Shown here piece by piece: positions 36,635-46,079 of a stretch of 64,000 nucleotides of DNA. The notes under the pieces are model-generated. The model was not told where the DNA came from and did not search any database. It saw only the letters and a list, made by a program, of their open reading frames with translations. A program made the translations under genes and the position numbers. The stretch lies in contig NZ_BMES01000001.1 in the NCBI RefSeq assembly GCF_014636935.1, forward strand, positions 1,617,782 to 1,681,781, in the 5' to 3' direction. This stretch comes from Alsobacter metallidurans. Lineage in GTDB: Bacteria > Pseudomonadota > Alphaproteobacteria > Rhizobiales > Beijerinckiaceae. The stretch's first letter is position 1. Each line of letters begins with the position of its first letter.

Positions 36635-38236
36635 ATGTCCCGCGAGAGACTCACGCTTTTTGACACCACGCTGCGCGATGGCGCGCAGACGACGGGGGTT
36701 GATTTCTCGCTGGAGGACAAGATCCACATCGCCGCTCTGCTGGACCGGCTTGGGATCGACTATGTGGAGGGCGGCTATCCCGGCGCAAACCCGCTGGATA
36801 CGGACTTCTTCGCCAGGAAGCGCACGCAGCGCGCCCGGTTCGCGGCCTTCGGCATGACCAAGCGGGCAGGGCGCTCGGCCGCCAACGACCCGGGCGTGGC
36901 GGCGCTGCTCGATGCGCAGTGCGACGCGATCTGCTTCGTGGCCAAGAGCTGGGACTACCACGTGCACGTCGCGCTGGGCTGCACGCTGGAGGAGAACCTC
37001 GAAGGCGTGCGCGACAGCATCGCTGCGGCGCGCGCCGCCGGCCGTGAGGCCATGCTGGACTGCGAGCACTTTTTTGACGGCTACAAGGCGAACCCGGACT
37101 ATGCGCTCGCCTGCGCGAAGGCCGCGCACGAGGCTGGCGCGCGCTGGGTGGTGCTGTGCGACACCAATGGCGGGACGCTGCCGCACGAGGTTGAACGCAT
37201 CGTCGCCGAGGTCGCGGCCGTGATCCCGGGCAACCATCTCGGCATCCACGCCCATGACGACACCGGCAACGCGGTGGCGAACTCGCTCGCGGCCGTGAGG
37301 GCCGGCGCGCGGCAGATCCAGGGCACGCTGAACGGCCTCGGGGAACGCTGCGGCAACGCCAACCTGGTGACGCTGATCCCGACGCTGAAGCTGAAGCCCG
37401 GCTACGGGGATCGCTTCGAGATCGGAGTCGACGACGCCGGGCTGGCGACGCTCACGCAGACGTCACGCGCTCTCGATGAATTGCTGAACCGGGCCCCCAA
37501 CCGGCACGCCCCCTATGTGGGCGCATCCGCCTTCGCCACAAAGGCGGGCATCCACGCCTCCGCGGTGCTGAAGGATCCGCGCACCTACGAGCACGTGCCG
37601 CCCGAGACGGTGGGCAACCACCGCGTGGTGCTCGTTTCCACTCAGGCGGGAAAATCCAACGTGCTGGCCGAGCTCGAGCGGCTCGGCATCGCGGTGCAGC
37701 GCGACGACCCGCGTGTGTCGCGCCTCCTTGACGAGGTGAAGGAGCGCGAGGCCATGGGCTATGCATATGAGGGCGCGGACGCCTCGTTTTTCCTGCTGGC
37801 CAAGCGCGTGCTCGGCGAGGTGCCCGAGTTCTTCACCGTGGAGCGGTTCAAGGTGAACGTCGAGCGCCGCTACAATGCGCTGGGCGACCTCACCACCTTC
37901 TCGGAAGCCACCGTGAAGGTGCGGGTGGAGGGCGAAAGCCTGATCTCGGCCGCCGAGGGCAATGGACCCGTGAACGCGCTCGATGTCGCGCTGCGCAAGG
38001 ATCTCGGCAAATACCAGCGCTTCATCGCCGACATGGAGCTGCTGGACTACAAGGTCCGCATCTTCCAGGGCGGCTCGGACGCGGTGACGCGCGTGCTGAT
38101 CGAGAGCGGCGACAGCCAGGGCGATCGATGGACCACGGTCGGCGTGTCCGCCAACATCATCGACGCCTCGTTCCAGGCGCTGGTGGACAGCATCACCTAC
38201 CGTCTGGTGAAATGCGGGGCCGGGCAGGCGCCGTAG
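36635..38236 (+). CDS. cimA: Citramalate synthase
   Basis: Condenses pyruvate with acetyl-CoA to citramalate, feeding isoleucine synthesis independently of threonine. The 533-residue protein belongs to the HMG-CoA-lyase-like family: catalytic start LFDTTLRDGAQTTGVDFSLEDK, EGGYPGANP, HAHDDTGNAVANSL (metal-ligand His), GTLNGLGERCGN, and a C-terminal regulatory domain (about 400-533). The EGGYPGANP and GTLNGLGERCGNANL versions identify the CimA group rather than LeuA. The ATG at 36635 directly precedes the conserved N-terminus. Confidence 0.93.
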   Translation: MSRERLTLFDTTLRDGAQTTGVDFSLEDKIHIAALLDRLGIDYVEGGYPGANPLDTDFFARKRTQRARFAAFGMTKRAGRSAANDPGVAALLDAQCDAICFVAKSWDYHVHVALGCTLEENLEGVRDSIAAARAAGREAMLDCEHFFDGYKANPDYALACAKAAHEAGARWVVLCDTNGGTLPHEVERIVAEVAAVIPGNHLGIHAHDDTGNAVANSLAAVRAGARQIQGTLNGLGERCGNANLVTLIPTLKLKPGYGDRFEIGVDDAGLATLTQTSRALDELLNRAPNRHAPYVGASAFATKAGIHASAVLKDPRTYEHVPPETVGNHRVVLVSTQAGKSNVLAELERLGIAVQRDDPRVSRLLDEVKEREAMGYAYEGADASFFLLAKRVLGEVPEFFTVERFKVNVERRYNALGDLTTFSEATVKVRVEGESLISAAEGNGPVNALDVALRKDLGKYQRFIADMELLDYKVRIFQGGSDAVTRVLIESGDSQGDRWTTVGVSANIIDASFQALVDSITYRLVKCGAGQAP

Positions 38237-38255
38237 CGCGCCCGCGCCCTGCGTC

Positions 38256-38603
38256 TCAATCCACCAGCGTCAGCGTCTTGTCCTTGCAGACGTCCATGCC
38301 GGAGCCCGAGATCTCGATCTCGTCCGCGTAGCTGCCCAGGATGTCGAAGACGCATTCGCCCTTCTTGGCCGGCACCACGAGCACGATGCTCTTGCCGGAC
38401 GCCAGGGGCTTCCGGAGCAGGTTCTTGCCACCGGTTTCCGCGCCGGGCGCAAGAAAGCCCAGGCTCGTGATCGCGACCGCACGCTTGTTGGTGACCGTGA
38501 TCTTGAGCGCGCCGCCCGCCTTCGCCTTGGGCGCCGCCTCCGCGGCCGGAAATGTTGCGCTCAAGAGTGCGGCTGCGCCCAGCAGCCCCAGCCAATTCTT
38601 CAT
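38256..38603 (-). CDS. Small secreted hypothetical protein
   Basis: A 115-residue protein: signal peptide MKNWLGLLGAAALLSATFPAAEAA, then a beta-rich mature domain (LKITVTNKRAVAITSLGFLAPG, KSIVLVVPAKKGECVFDILGSYADEIEI) with two Cys (ECVF, DVCKD) that may form a disulfide. It resembles short periplasmic proteins of unknown function in Rhizobiales. Convergent with cimA, 19 bp from its end. Confidence 0.7.
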   Translation of the reverse strand: MKNWLGLLGAAALLSATFPAAEAAPKAKAGGALKITVTNKRAVAITSLGFLAPGAETGGKNLLRKPLASGKSIVLVVPAKKGECVFDILGSYADEIEISGSGMDVCKDKTLTLVD

Positions 38604-38813
38604 GGTGTCCCCCGTGGCGTCTGCCGCGCCTTTAGCCCGGCTCCAGCTTCATCCGCGAAGCAGAGCCTCGTCAAGCGGCCGTGAAGCTCAAGCTTAGGAT
38701 AGCGTCCGCCTAAGTTGAAGGACCAGCTGAGAGTCAAATTAAGGAACAATTGCGAGGGGGGTGCGTTCACTTGGCACGATCGAACAAGTCGAACGGTGTC
38801 TAGGAGGACAACA

Positions 38814-39113
38814 ATGACCTACGATCCCAACAACGTCAACCGCCCGCTGACGGACGATACTCTGGCCCCGCGCACCGATGCGCCTGGCGCTTACAGCCGT
38901 CCGCCGAGCAATACGGGCGTCATCGGCGCGATCATCGGCGTGCTCGCCGTGGTGGCGGTCGTGTTCTTCGTCTGGCGCGGCTATGAGGGCGGCGACATGA
39001 ACAACACGACGGCTCCGGCCAACCGCGGCGCGGCCACCAGCACGACTTCGCCTGCGCCGGCCCCGGCGGCTCCCGCCGCCCCGGCCGCGCCCGGCGCTCC
39101 CCGCACGCCGTAA
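38814..39113 (+). CDS. Single-pass membrane protein with Pro/Ala-rich tail
   Basis: A 99-residue protein. The polar N-terminal 40 residues (TYDPNNVNRPLTDD...PRTD) precede one membrane helix (GVIGAIIGVLAVVAVVFFVW), then a Thr/Pro/Ala-rich segment repeating PAAPAAP. Start at 38814 follows a TAGGAGGA ribosome-binding site; the open frame to 38715 upstream is not needed. The low-complexity tail would be periplasmic. Function unknown. Terminator at 39167-39196. Confidence 0.75.
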   Translation: MTYDPNNVNRPLTDDTLAPRTDAPGAYSRPPSNTGVIGAIIGVLAVVAVVFFVWRGYEGGDMNNTTAPANRGAATSTTSPAPAPAAPAAPAAPGAPRTP

Positions 39114-39166
39114 CGGCGTCGCGACCGCTCACAAGCGCTTCGCATCCGCTTCGAGGGCGGGACATG

Positions 39167-39196
39167 GGCGGTCGGCCGAAAGGTCGGCCGCCTTTT
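39167..39196 (+). terminator. Intrinsic terminator after the single-pass membrane protein
   Basis: An 11-bp stem (GGCGGTCGGCC / GGTCGGCCGCC, two G-U pairs in RNA) with a GAAA tetraloop, followed by TTTT at 39193-39196. Confidence 0.85.
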
Positions 39197-39208
39197 CCAT
39201 TTCGGGAG

Positions 39209-39811
39209 TCAGAAGCGCTCGGCGACGAGCTTCTCGGCCCTCTGGTCGGGGTGGGCCGCGGCGGCCGCGGCCTTCAGCATCGGGATGATCTCCGCGGTGC
39301 GTTCGGCCACCAGGTAATTCACCTCGAACCCGGCGCGCACGAAGCCCTGCTCGCGCATGTGGTCCAGCAGCGACAGGAACGGCCGCCAGAAGCCCGCGAT
39401 GTCGGCCACCAGGATTGGCTTGCGATGCTGGCCGAGTTGCGACCAGGTCATCTGCTCGACGAGCTCCTCAAGCGTGCCGACGCCGCCCGGCAGCGCCACG
39501 AAGGCGTCGGCGCGGTCGAACATCATCTGCTTGCGGGTGTGCATGTCCGGCACCACCACGAGCTCCTGCGCGTCGGCGATCATGAGCTCCCGCGCGCGCA
39601 GGAATTCCGGGATGATGCCGGCGACATGTCCGCCATGGTCCAGCACCGCGCGCGCCACCGTGCCCATCAGCCCCACATTGCCGCCGCCATAGACGAGCCG
39701 GATTCCGGCCTCCGCCATGGCGCGGCCCAGATCCGTGGCGGCCTGCGAGAAGGCCGGGTCGGCGCCGTGGCCGGAGCCGCAATAGACGCAAATCGATGTA
39801 ATCTCGGTCAT
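39209..39811 (-). CDS. LOG family nucleoside 5'-monophosphate phosphoribohydrolase
   Basis: A 200-residue Rossmann-fold protein of the LOG/TIGR00730 family. Such enzymes release bases from nucleotide monophosphates; some activate cytokinins. The catalytic signature PGGVGTLEE is present with the upstream Arg/Lys (RKQMMF) and the phosphate loop GGGNVGLMG. Start at MTEITSICVYCGSG (39811) matches the family; MQHNP five residues upstream is possible. Whether cytokinin or housekeeping nucleotide turnover is the role cannot be told. Confidence 0.92.
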   Translation of the reverse strand: MTEITSICVYCGSGHGADPAFSQAATDLGRAMAEAGIRLVYGGGNVGLMGTVARAVLDHGGHVAGIIPEFLRARELMIADAQELVVVPDMHTRKQMMFDRADAFVALPGGVGTLEELVEQMTWSQLGQHRKPILVADIAGFWRPFLSLLDHMREQGFVRAGFEVNYLVAERTAEIIPMLKAAAAAAHPDQRAEKLVAERF

Positions 39812-39942
39812 CGGGTTATGTTGCACCGCACTTTCCCAGGGTCAATGCGAGCAATCGACGGAGCCGCCTTCTCCATCTGTGCGCTATGCGCAGCACCTTT
39901 GAATTGCTAGGGTTTATGGCGTGACGTGCGTTCAGGACAGGT

Positions 39943-41301
39943 ATGATGGCGGTTTGGATCAAGGTTGTGGCGCTGGTCCTCGGGCTTGGAGCCCTGGGGG
40001 GAGCGCTCGCGCTGTTCGGATTGCCCACGAACCTGACCCGCAACGCGGACGCGCCGGCCGCCGTTCCAGCCCCGCCGGCGGGGCAGGCCCCGGCCGTCAC
40101 CGCGCCCGCGACGCCGGCTCAGCCTGCGCCGGCGCCCAGCGCCGCCGCCCCGCAGTCCCCGGCCGCCGCCGGCCCAGTCGCGGCGCTCCCCGGCGCGGCC
40201 CCGGCGTCCGAGCCCGCGAAGGCGCCGACGCCCGCGGCCCCCGGCATGCAGGCGGTCCCGGCCCCGCCGACCTTCGACATCGTCCGGGTCGAGCCCGGCG
40301 GCGACGCCGTGATCGCCGGCCGCGCGGTTCCGGGCTCCACCGTCGAACTGCTGCGCAACGGCCAGCCGCATGACCGCGTCAAGGTCGACGCCACGGGCCA
40401 GTTCGCGATGACGCCGCCGAAACTGCAGGCCGGCGCGCATGAGCTCACGCTCGCGATCACGACGCCCGACGGCAAGCGCCAGGTCTCGGCGCAGAGCGTC
40501 ACCGTGTCGGTGCCGACCAGCCCCAACGGCGAAGTCGTGGTCGCGCTCACCGCGCCCGACAAGCCCACCGAAATCCTGTCACGCACGCCGGCCGCCAACC
40601 CGGCCCCCAACGCTCCGCCCGGCGCCAACACGCCCGCCAAGGTCGCGAGCGCGCCCTCCTCGCCCGCCCCGGCCGCGACGCCGGGCGGCCCGCGGTCACG
40701 CGTGCTCCTGTCCACCGTGGAGGCGGAGGAGGGCGGCAAGCTCTTCGCCACCGGTCAGGCCGCCCCCGGAGCCGCCGTGCGGCTCTACCTGAACGAGACC
40801 TTCCTGGCGACCGCCAAGGCCGGCCCCGACGGCCGCTGGTCCTTCACCATCAACAAGGGGCTGGAGCCGGGCGCCTACCGTGTCCGGGTCGACGACGTGG
40901 ACGTTGACGCCAAGGTGTTGTCGCGCGCCGAGGCCCCGTTCGACTACACGGCCCGCATGGCGTCGCTGGGCAACGCCGGCGCGGTTGCGGCCGTTTCGGC
41001 GCCCGTCGCGGCGACGACCGGCGCGCCGGGGGCCGCCACTTCATCCCCAGCGACGGATGGGTCCTCCCAGGGCGGCAAGCCTGCCCAGATCGCGTCGGCG
41101 GACGGCGCCAACGTCGTCGTGCCTGAAATCCGCACCACCCTGGTGGCGCGGGGCGACAGCCTGTGGCGTATCAGCAAGAAGAGCTACGGCAGCGGCATGC
41201 GGTACACGGTCATTTATGACGCGAACCAGACGCAGATCCGCGACGCCGACCTGATCTATCCGGGCCAGATGTTCGTGATCCCCGGCGATAAGAAGCCCTG
41301 A
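39943..41301 (+). CDS. LysM domain-containing envelope protein
   Basis: A 452-residue protein: membrane anchor at the N-terminus (KVVALVLGLGALGGALALFGL), a long Ala/Pro-rich linker (about 35-110), two bacterial immunoglobulin-like or carboxypeptidase-regulatory-like beta modules (VEPGGDAVIAGRAVPGSTVELLRNG and STVEAEEGGKLFATGQAAPGAAVRLYLNE), and a C-terminal LysM domain (VARGDSLWRISKKSYGSGMRYTVIYDANQTQI) binding peptidoglycan. It likely tethers to the cell wall. Upstream of the Atm1-type transporter, same strand. Confidence 0.9.
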   Translation: MMAVWIKVVALVLGLGALGGALALFGLPTNLTRNADAPAAVPAPPAGQAPAVTAPATPAQPAPAPSAAAPQSPAAAGPVAALPGAAPASEPAKAPTPAAPGMQAVPAPPTFDIVRVEPGGDAVIAGRAVPGSTVELLRNGQPHDRVKVDATGQFAMTPPKLQAGAHELTLAITTPDGKRQVSAQSVTVSVPTSPNGEVVVALTAPDKPTEILSRTPAANPAPNAPPGANTPAKVASAPSSPAPAATPGGPRSRVLLSTVEAEEGGKLFATGQAAPGAAVRLYLNETFLATAKAGPDGRWSFTINKGLEPGAYRVRVDDVDVDAKVLSRAEAPFDYTARMASLGNAGAVAAVSAPVAATTGAPGAATSSPATDGSSQGGKPAQIASADGANVVVPEIRTTLVARGDSLWRISKKSYGSGMRYTVIYDANQTQIRDADLIYPGQMFVIPGDKKP

Positions 41302-41414
41302 ACGTTCGCATCCCTGGACGAACGCGGTGCGCAGTCGCCCGGGCGCGCCCGGATAGGGTGCACGTGGCCGCGAACGGGCCTATATAAGCGGCGACCCAGT
41401 TTGGAATTGCTGCA

Positions 41415-43355
41415 ATGAACGTCATGTCGCCGCCGCCGGCGCAAGGCGCGGCCTCCGCATCCCGCCCGGGCATGCAGGGCCGCGTATCCGCGGGCAAAGG
41501 CAAGCTCACCGAAACGATCCGCGGCCTCTGGCCCTATATCTGGCCGTCCGACAGGGCGGACCTCCGGCGCAGGATCGTGTGGGCGACGGTGCTGCTGTTT
41601 GTCGCCAAGCTCGTCACCGTCGGCGTGCCGTTCACGTTCAAATGGGTCACCGACGCGCTTGTGCCGCCCGGCCCCAATGGCCCGCCCACCAGCATTCCGA
41701 TCGCCTCGCTGGCGGCCGCCCCCATCATCCTGACGCTGATCTACGGCGTGGCGCGCTCGCTCATGGCGCTGCTCACCCAATGGCGCGACGCCATGTTCGC
41801 GACCGTCTCGATGCACGCCGTGCGGCGGCTCGCCTTCGAGGTGTTCGAGCACATGCACCGGCTGTCGCTGCGCTTCCATCTGGAGCGCAAAACCGGCGGC
41901 CTCACGCGGGTGCTTGAGCGCGGCCGCAACGGCATCGAGACCATCGTCCGCATGGTGATGCTGACCGGCTTCCCGACCGTCGTCGAGTTCGCCCTGATCC
42001 TCGGCATCCTGCTCTACCAGTTCGACTGGCGCTACGCGGCCGTCACGGTGGCGATGATCGCCGCCTATATGTTCTACACAACCAAGGCCACCGAGTGGCG
42101 CATCGCTATCCGTCGCACCATGAACGAAAGCGACACGGACGCGAACACCAAGGCCATCGACAGCCTGCTCAACTATGAGACGGTGAAGTATTTCGGCTCC
42201 GAGGAGCGCGAGGCCAGCCGCTACGACAAGTCCATGGAGCGCTACGAGCGCGCCAGCGTGAAGGCCTATATCTCGCTCGCCATTCTCAACGCCGGTCAGG
42301 CCGTGATCTTCACGATTGGCCTCACGGTCTGCATGGTCATGGTCGTGTCCGGCATCCGCACGGGTCGCCACACGGTCGGCGATCTCGTGATGATCAACGC
42401 CATGTTGATCCAGCTCTACCAGCCGCTGAACTTCATGGGCATGGTCTATCGCGAGATCAAACAGGCCGTGATCGACATCGAGGCCTTGTTCGACATCCTC
42501 GACCGTTCGCCTGAGATCGCCGACCGGCCCGGCGCCAAGCCGCTGGCCGTTCCGTCGGGTGACCTGCGCTTCGAGGACGTTCACTTCGCGTATGTGCCCG
42601 AGCGGCCGATCCTGCGCGGCGTCACCTTCGAGGTGCCGTCCGGCAAGACGGTGGCGATCGTCGGCCCATCCGGCGCCGGCAAGTCCACGTTGTCGCGGCT
42701 GCTGTTCCGGTTCTACGAGCCGCAATCGGGCCGCATCACCATCGACGGACAGGACATAGCGGACGTCACCCAGAAAAGCCTGCGCGCCGCCATCGGCATG
42801 GTGCCGCAGGATACGGTGCTGTTCAACGACACCATCGGGTACAACGTCCGCTATGGCCGCTGGGAAGCCAGCGAGGAGGAGGTCCACAAGGCCGCCGCGC
42901 TGGCCCAGATCGACGTCTTCATCAAGTCGCTGCCGGAAGGCTACGAGACCAGCGTCGGCGAGCGCGGCCTGAAGCTCTCGGGCGGCGAGAAGCAGCGCGT
43001 CGCCATTGCGCGCACCATCCTGAAGGGACCGCCCATCCTTGTGCTGGACGAGGCTACCTCGGCGCTCGACAGCTTCACCGAAAAGGACATCCAGGACGCG
43101 CTGGAGCGCATCTCCCGCGGCCGCACCACGCTGGTGATCGCTCACCGCTTGTCGACGGTGATCAACGCCGACGAAATCATCGTGCTCGACAAGGGCGTGA
43201 TCGCCGAGCGCGGTCCGCACGCCGAGCTGCTTGCCAGGGACGGCCTCTACGCGGCGCTCTGGAACCGTCAGCGCGAGGCCGACGAAGCCCGCGAGAAGCT
43301 GGAGCGGACGCGTGCGGAGGAGGGGCTTGTCGGGAAGGTGGGGGAGGTCGTGTGA
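41415..43355 (+). CDS. Atm1-type ABC exporter (fused membrane and ATPase)
   Basis: A 646-residue half-transporter of the Atm1/HMT family, which exports glutathione-derived or sulfur-containing compounds for metal homeostasis. Six transmembrane helices (about 45-340), then the nucleotide-binding domain: Walker A GPSGAGKST, Q-loop MVPQDTVLFND, signature LSGGEKQRVAIARTI, Walker B ILVLDEATSALD, His-loop VIAHRLSTV. The membrane part's RNGIETIVRM and SLLNYETVKYFGSEE motifs are Atm1 markers. Its own promoter is likely in the gap after the LysM gene. Confidence 0.95.
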   Translation: MNVMSPPPAQGAASASRPGMQGRVSAGKGKLTETIRGLWPYIWPSDRADLRRRIVWATVLLFVAKLVTVGVPFTFKWVTDALVPPGPNGPPTSIPIASLAAAPIILTLIYGVARSLMALLTQWRDAMFATVSMHAVRRLAFEVFEHMHRLSLRFHLERKTGGLTRVLERGRNGIETIVRMVMLTGFPTVVEFALILGILLYQFDWRYAAVTVAMIAAYMFYTTKATEWRIAIRRTMNESDTDANTKAIDSLLNYETVKYFGSEEREASRYDKSMERYERASVKAYISLAILNAGQAVIFTIGLTVCMVMVVSGIRTGRHTVGDLVMINAMLIQLYQPLNFMGMVYREIKQAVIDIEALFDILDRSPEIADRPGAKPLAVPSGDLRFEDVHFAYVPERPILRGVTFEVPSGKTVAIVGPSGAGKSTLSRLLFRFYEPQSGRITIDGQDIADVTQKSLRAAIGMVPQDTVLFNDTIGYNVRYGRWEASEEEVHKAAALAQIDVFIKSLPEGYETSVGERGLKLSGGEKQRVAIARTILKGPPILVLDEATSALDSFTEKDIQDALERISRGRTTLVIAHRLSTVINADEIIVLDKGVIAERGPHAELLARDGLYAALWNRQREADEAREKLERTRAEEGLVGKVGEVV

Positions 43356-43383
43356 ACGCCGGCTTGTTGGCGTCTGATCGACC

Positions 43384-43617
43384 TCACGCCTCCTCGTCTT
43401 CCTCGTCCTTGGGATCCACCGGCACGGCGTAGACGCCGTTGAGCCAGCGTGACAGGTCGAGGTCTGCGCAGCGCTTGGAGCAGAAGGGGCGGTACTTCAG
43501 TTCCGCCGGCTTTCCGCACATCGGGCAGGAACCCATGGTCTGCGGAGCGGGATCGTTGGCTGGCCTGGGCAGGCCGCCGGCGACGGTGTCGTCAGAATTC
43601 GCGTTGTCATCAGGCAT
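43384..43617 (-). CDS. yacG: DNA gyrase inhibitor YacG
   Basis: A 77-residue zinc protein that inhibits gyrase by binding GyrB in E. coli. The zinc site CPMCGKPAELKYRPFCSKRCADLDLSRWL uses Cys31, Cys34, Cys46 and Cys50, followed by the conserved DLSRWLNGVYAVP. An acidic C-terminus and a 30-residue polar N-terminal extension are present. Its start overlaps the end of the short-chain dehydrogenase by 8 bp, so translation is probably coupled. Confidence 0.93.
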   Translation of the reverse strand: MPDDNANSDDTVAGGLPRPANDPAPQTMGSCPMCGKPAELKYRPFCSKRCADLDLSRWLNGVYAVPVDPKDEEDEEA

Positions 43618-44416
43618 ATTTAAGGGTCAATCCGCCGTCCACGATGAGTTCGAGGCCGGTGACGTACCGGCTCTCGTCGCTGGCCAGGAACAGCGCCGCA
43701 TTGGCGACGTCCCAGGCTTCGCCCTGGCGGCCCATCGGTACCTGCGACGCGCGCTTGCGCCACATTTCCTCGACGTCGCCGCCCGAATAGGTCGCCGCGA
43801 GCCCGGCCGAATGCGCCACCATGGGGGTCTTCATCAGGCCGGGCAGAACGGCGTTCACCCGGATGTTCTGGGCGGCGTACTGCACCGCAGTGGTTTTGGT
43901 GAGGTGATTTAAGGCCGCTTTAGAGGCGTAGTAGGACGCATAGGGCACCCCGGTCCAGCGCAGCGACGCCACCGACGAGATGTTGACGATGGAGCCGCCG
44001 CCCTGGCGCTCCATCACCGGAATCACGCGCTTCATGGTCAGGAAGGCGCTCTTGAGGTTCACCGCGAACACGCGGTCCCACTCGGCCTCCTCGAGCTCCA
44101 CGACCCCTCCGACCTCCGCGATGCCGACATTGTTGTCGAGCACGTCGATTCGCCCGAAAGCGGCCAGCGCGGCTTCCACCATGGCGTCGATATCCGCCAG
44201 TTTGGTGACGTTGGCCTGCAGGGCGATAGCCTCGCCGCCCTCGGCTCGAATGAGCTCGGCCGTTTCTTCTGCCGCCGCCAGATTGATGTCGGCGCACACC
44301 ACATGGGCGCCCTCGCGCGAGAAGGTCACGGCCGTCGCCTTGCCGTTGCCCCAGCCGGGCCCGATGGAGCCTGCACCCACCACGAGCGCTGTCTTGCCCT
44401 TGAGACGATCCACCAT
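43610..44416 (-). CDS. Short-chain dehydrogenase/reductase
   Basis: A 268-residue NAD(P)-dependent SDR: cofactor motif GAGSIGPGWGNGKATA (expanded version of the usual TGxxxGIG), NNVG, catalytic Ser in NISSVAS, YYASK (Tyr and Lys of the YxxxK pair), and the terminal VDGGLTLKYA. The expanded GPGWGNGK loop belongs to a distinct subgroup; substrate unknown. It lies between maf and yacG, which are usually adjacent in Rhizobiales, and overlaps yacG by 8 bp, so it may have been inserted into that operon. Confidence 0.9.
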   Translation of the reverse strand: MVDRLKGKTALVVGAGSIGPGWGNGKATAVTFSREGAHVVCADINLAAAEETAELIRAEGGEAIALQANVTKLADIDAMVEAALAAFGRIDVLDNNVGIAEVGGVVELEEAEWDRVFAVNLKSAFLTMKRVIPVMERQGGGSIVNISSVASLRWTGVPYASYYASKAALNHLTKTTAVQYAAQNIRVNAVLPGLMKTPMVAHSAGLAATYSGGDVEEMWRKRASQVPMGRQGEAWDVANAALFLASDESRYVTGLELIVDGGLTLKYA

Positions 44417-44428
44417 GGTTGATGCTCC

Positions 44429-45070
44429 CTAGACGGCGTTTAGCCAGGACATCTGCACCGGATAGCCCTCGCCGGTGAGCAGCGCCACCGTTTCATAAAG
44501 CGGCAACCCCACCACGCTTGAATAGGAACCGACCAGCTTGGTGACGAACGCGCCTGCGCGGCCCTGCACGGCGTAGCCACCGGCCTTGCCGCGCCACTCG
44601 CCAGAGGCCAGGTAGGCCTCAATGTCCTGCCGCGAAAGGTGCTTGAAGGAGACGCGGGTCTCGACGAGCCGCTCGCGGAACCCCTCTTTTGGGGTAACGA
44701 CGCACAGGCCCGTGTAGACGCGATGCCCGCGCCCTGAGAGGAGCCGCAGGCACTGCGCGCCTTCCTCGACGTGCTCGGGCTTGGGCAGGATGCGGTTTCC
44801 GCGCGCCACCACGGTGTCAGCCGCCACGATAAAGGCGCCCTTGAGGTCGTCGCGGCTCTTCAGCACCGTCAGGGCCCGCTCGGCCTTCTCGCGTGCGAGC
44901 CGGCGCGCCAGCGCCTTGGGGCGCTCGCCCTTGATCGGGCTCTCGTCGAGGTCGCTGGGCAACAACGCATCAGGCTCGACGCCGATCTGCTGCAGCAACG
45001 CCAGACGGCGCGGCGAGGCGGACGCCAGCACGAGCTTGGGCCGCCAGTCTTTCGCCTCAGCCAAGGCCAT
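44429..45070 (-). CDS. maf: Maf family nucleotide pyrophosphatase
   Basis: A 213-residue protein hydrolysing non-canonical nucleoside triphosphates; Maf is also a septum-formation regulator in name. Family marks: [15 protein letters not shown] at the N-terminus, [70 protein letters not shown] start at MALAEAK (45070) since family proteins begin near here; a further upstream start at 45124 would add 18 residues. It lies 12 bp from the SDR gene and is probably in one operon with SDR and yacG. Confidence 0.92.
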   Translation of the reverse strand: MALAEAKDWRPKLVLASASPRRLALLQQIGVEPDALLPSDLDESPIKGERPKALARRLAREKAERALTVLKSRDDLKGAFIVAADTVVARGNRILPKPEHVEEGAQCLRLLSGRGHRVYTGLCVVTPKEGFRERLVETRVSFKHLSRQDIEAYLASGEWRGKAGGYAVQGRAGAFVTKLVGSYSSVVGLPLYETVALLTGEGYPVQMSWLNAV

Positions 45071-45170
45071 CTCCGGTCTTTGTGCGGCTCCGGCCGCTTC
45101 GCGCCGGGACCGTAGGGCAATCATGATGGGTTGTGAACCGAGCCCCGGCGCACGGACGGAGCGCCAGCGT

Positions 45171-46016
45171 CTAGATCTCGCCGGCTTCCGGCGCGGGGGT
45201 CGGCTGCAGCGCCTTGCCGCGCGCCTCGGCCCGCTCGCGGGCCCGGTAGCGCGACACGCCGAGCGGTATCAGCGCCAGGTAGACCAGCGTGATCACGAGC
45301 AGCAGCAGGAAGGTGTGGATCACCAGCAAGGTGATGAACAGCGCCACCGCGAGCAGCAACGGGATCGCCCACTCGCGCGGCACGCGGCTGCCCAGCGTCT
45401 TGCCGGCGTAGGTCGGGATCCGGCTCACCATCATGAGCGCAATAAACAGCGCGTAGACGGCCTCGAGCACCACGAAGCCGGCGGGGCGGTCGATCCCGAC
45501 GAGGTGGATGTAGATGGGCAGAAGCCCCGCCAGCGCGCCGGCCGGGGCCGGGATGCCGACAAAGAAGTTCTTCTGCCAATCCGGCCGCATCGGGTCGTCG
45601 ATCATGACGTTGAAGCGCGCCAGCCGCAGGGCAGCCGCCATCGCGAAGGCGAGCGCCACCAGCCACCCCAAGGACGGGATGTTGTGCAGGCTGTAGGTGT
45701 AGAGAATCATCGCCGGCGCGACGCCGAAGCTGACAAAGTCCGCCAGCGAATCGAGCTCCGCGCCGAAGCGCGACGTGCCTTTCAGCAACCGCGCGATGCG
45801 CCCGTCGAGCCCGTCGAGCACGGCGGCGATCAGGATGAACACTACGGCTCGGTCGAGCTTGTCGTCACCCTCGATGGCCAGGCGCATGGCCGTGAGGCCG
45901 GCGCATAGCGACAACAGCGTCACAAGGTTCGGCAGGAGCACGCGCAGCGGCACCGGCTGGAACCGGCGGCGTCGCGGCTCGTCGCCGGGCTCATAGGGAG
46001 GAAACAGGTCCGTCAT
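45171..46016 (-). CDS. pssA: CDP-diacylglycerol--serine O-phosphatidyltransferase
   Basis: Membrane enzyme making phosphatidylserine. 281 residues with about eight hydrophobic segments. The CDP-alcohol phosphotransferase motif is intact: [28 protein letters not shown]-terminal [26 protein letters not shown] is typical of the PssA subgroup. Start at MTDLF (46016), with MLRMTDLF three residues upstream as alternative. The upstream gene, 63 bp away, is phosphatidylserine decarboxylase, forming the phosphatidylethanolamine pathway. Confidence 0.95.
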   Translation of the reverse strand: MTDLFPPYEPGDEPRRRRFQPVPLRVLLPNLVTLLSLCAGLTAMRLAIEGDDKLDRAVVFILIAAVLDGLDGRIARLLKGTSRFGAELDSLADFVSFGVAPAMILYTYSLHNIPSLGWLVALAFAMAAALRLARFNVMIDDPMRPDWQKNFFVGIPAPAGALAGLLPIYIHLVGIDRPAGFVVLEAVYALFIALMMVSRIPTYAGKTLGSRVPREWAIPLLLAVALFITLLVIHTFLLLLVITLVYLALIPLGVSRYRARERAEARGKALQPTPAPEAGEI

Positions 46017-46079
46017 GCGCAGCACAGCATAGAGAACCGCCGACCGGAGGGGAAACGGGTTTCCACCACGGGGTCTGTC

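Noticed and set aside
41256-43220. Long minus-strand open frame opposite the Atm1-type exporter
   Set aside because: It is an antisense shadow of the real transporter gene in high-GC DNA: its product is His/Arg/Asp-rich without family motifs, while the plus frame has all ABC motifs.
45070-45124. Longer start for the Maf protein
   Set aside because: Family members start close to the [11 protein letters not shown] motif; the added residues are Arg/Ala-rich with no ribosome-binding site. It is kept as a possibility only.
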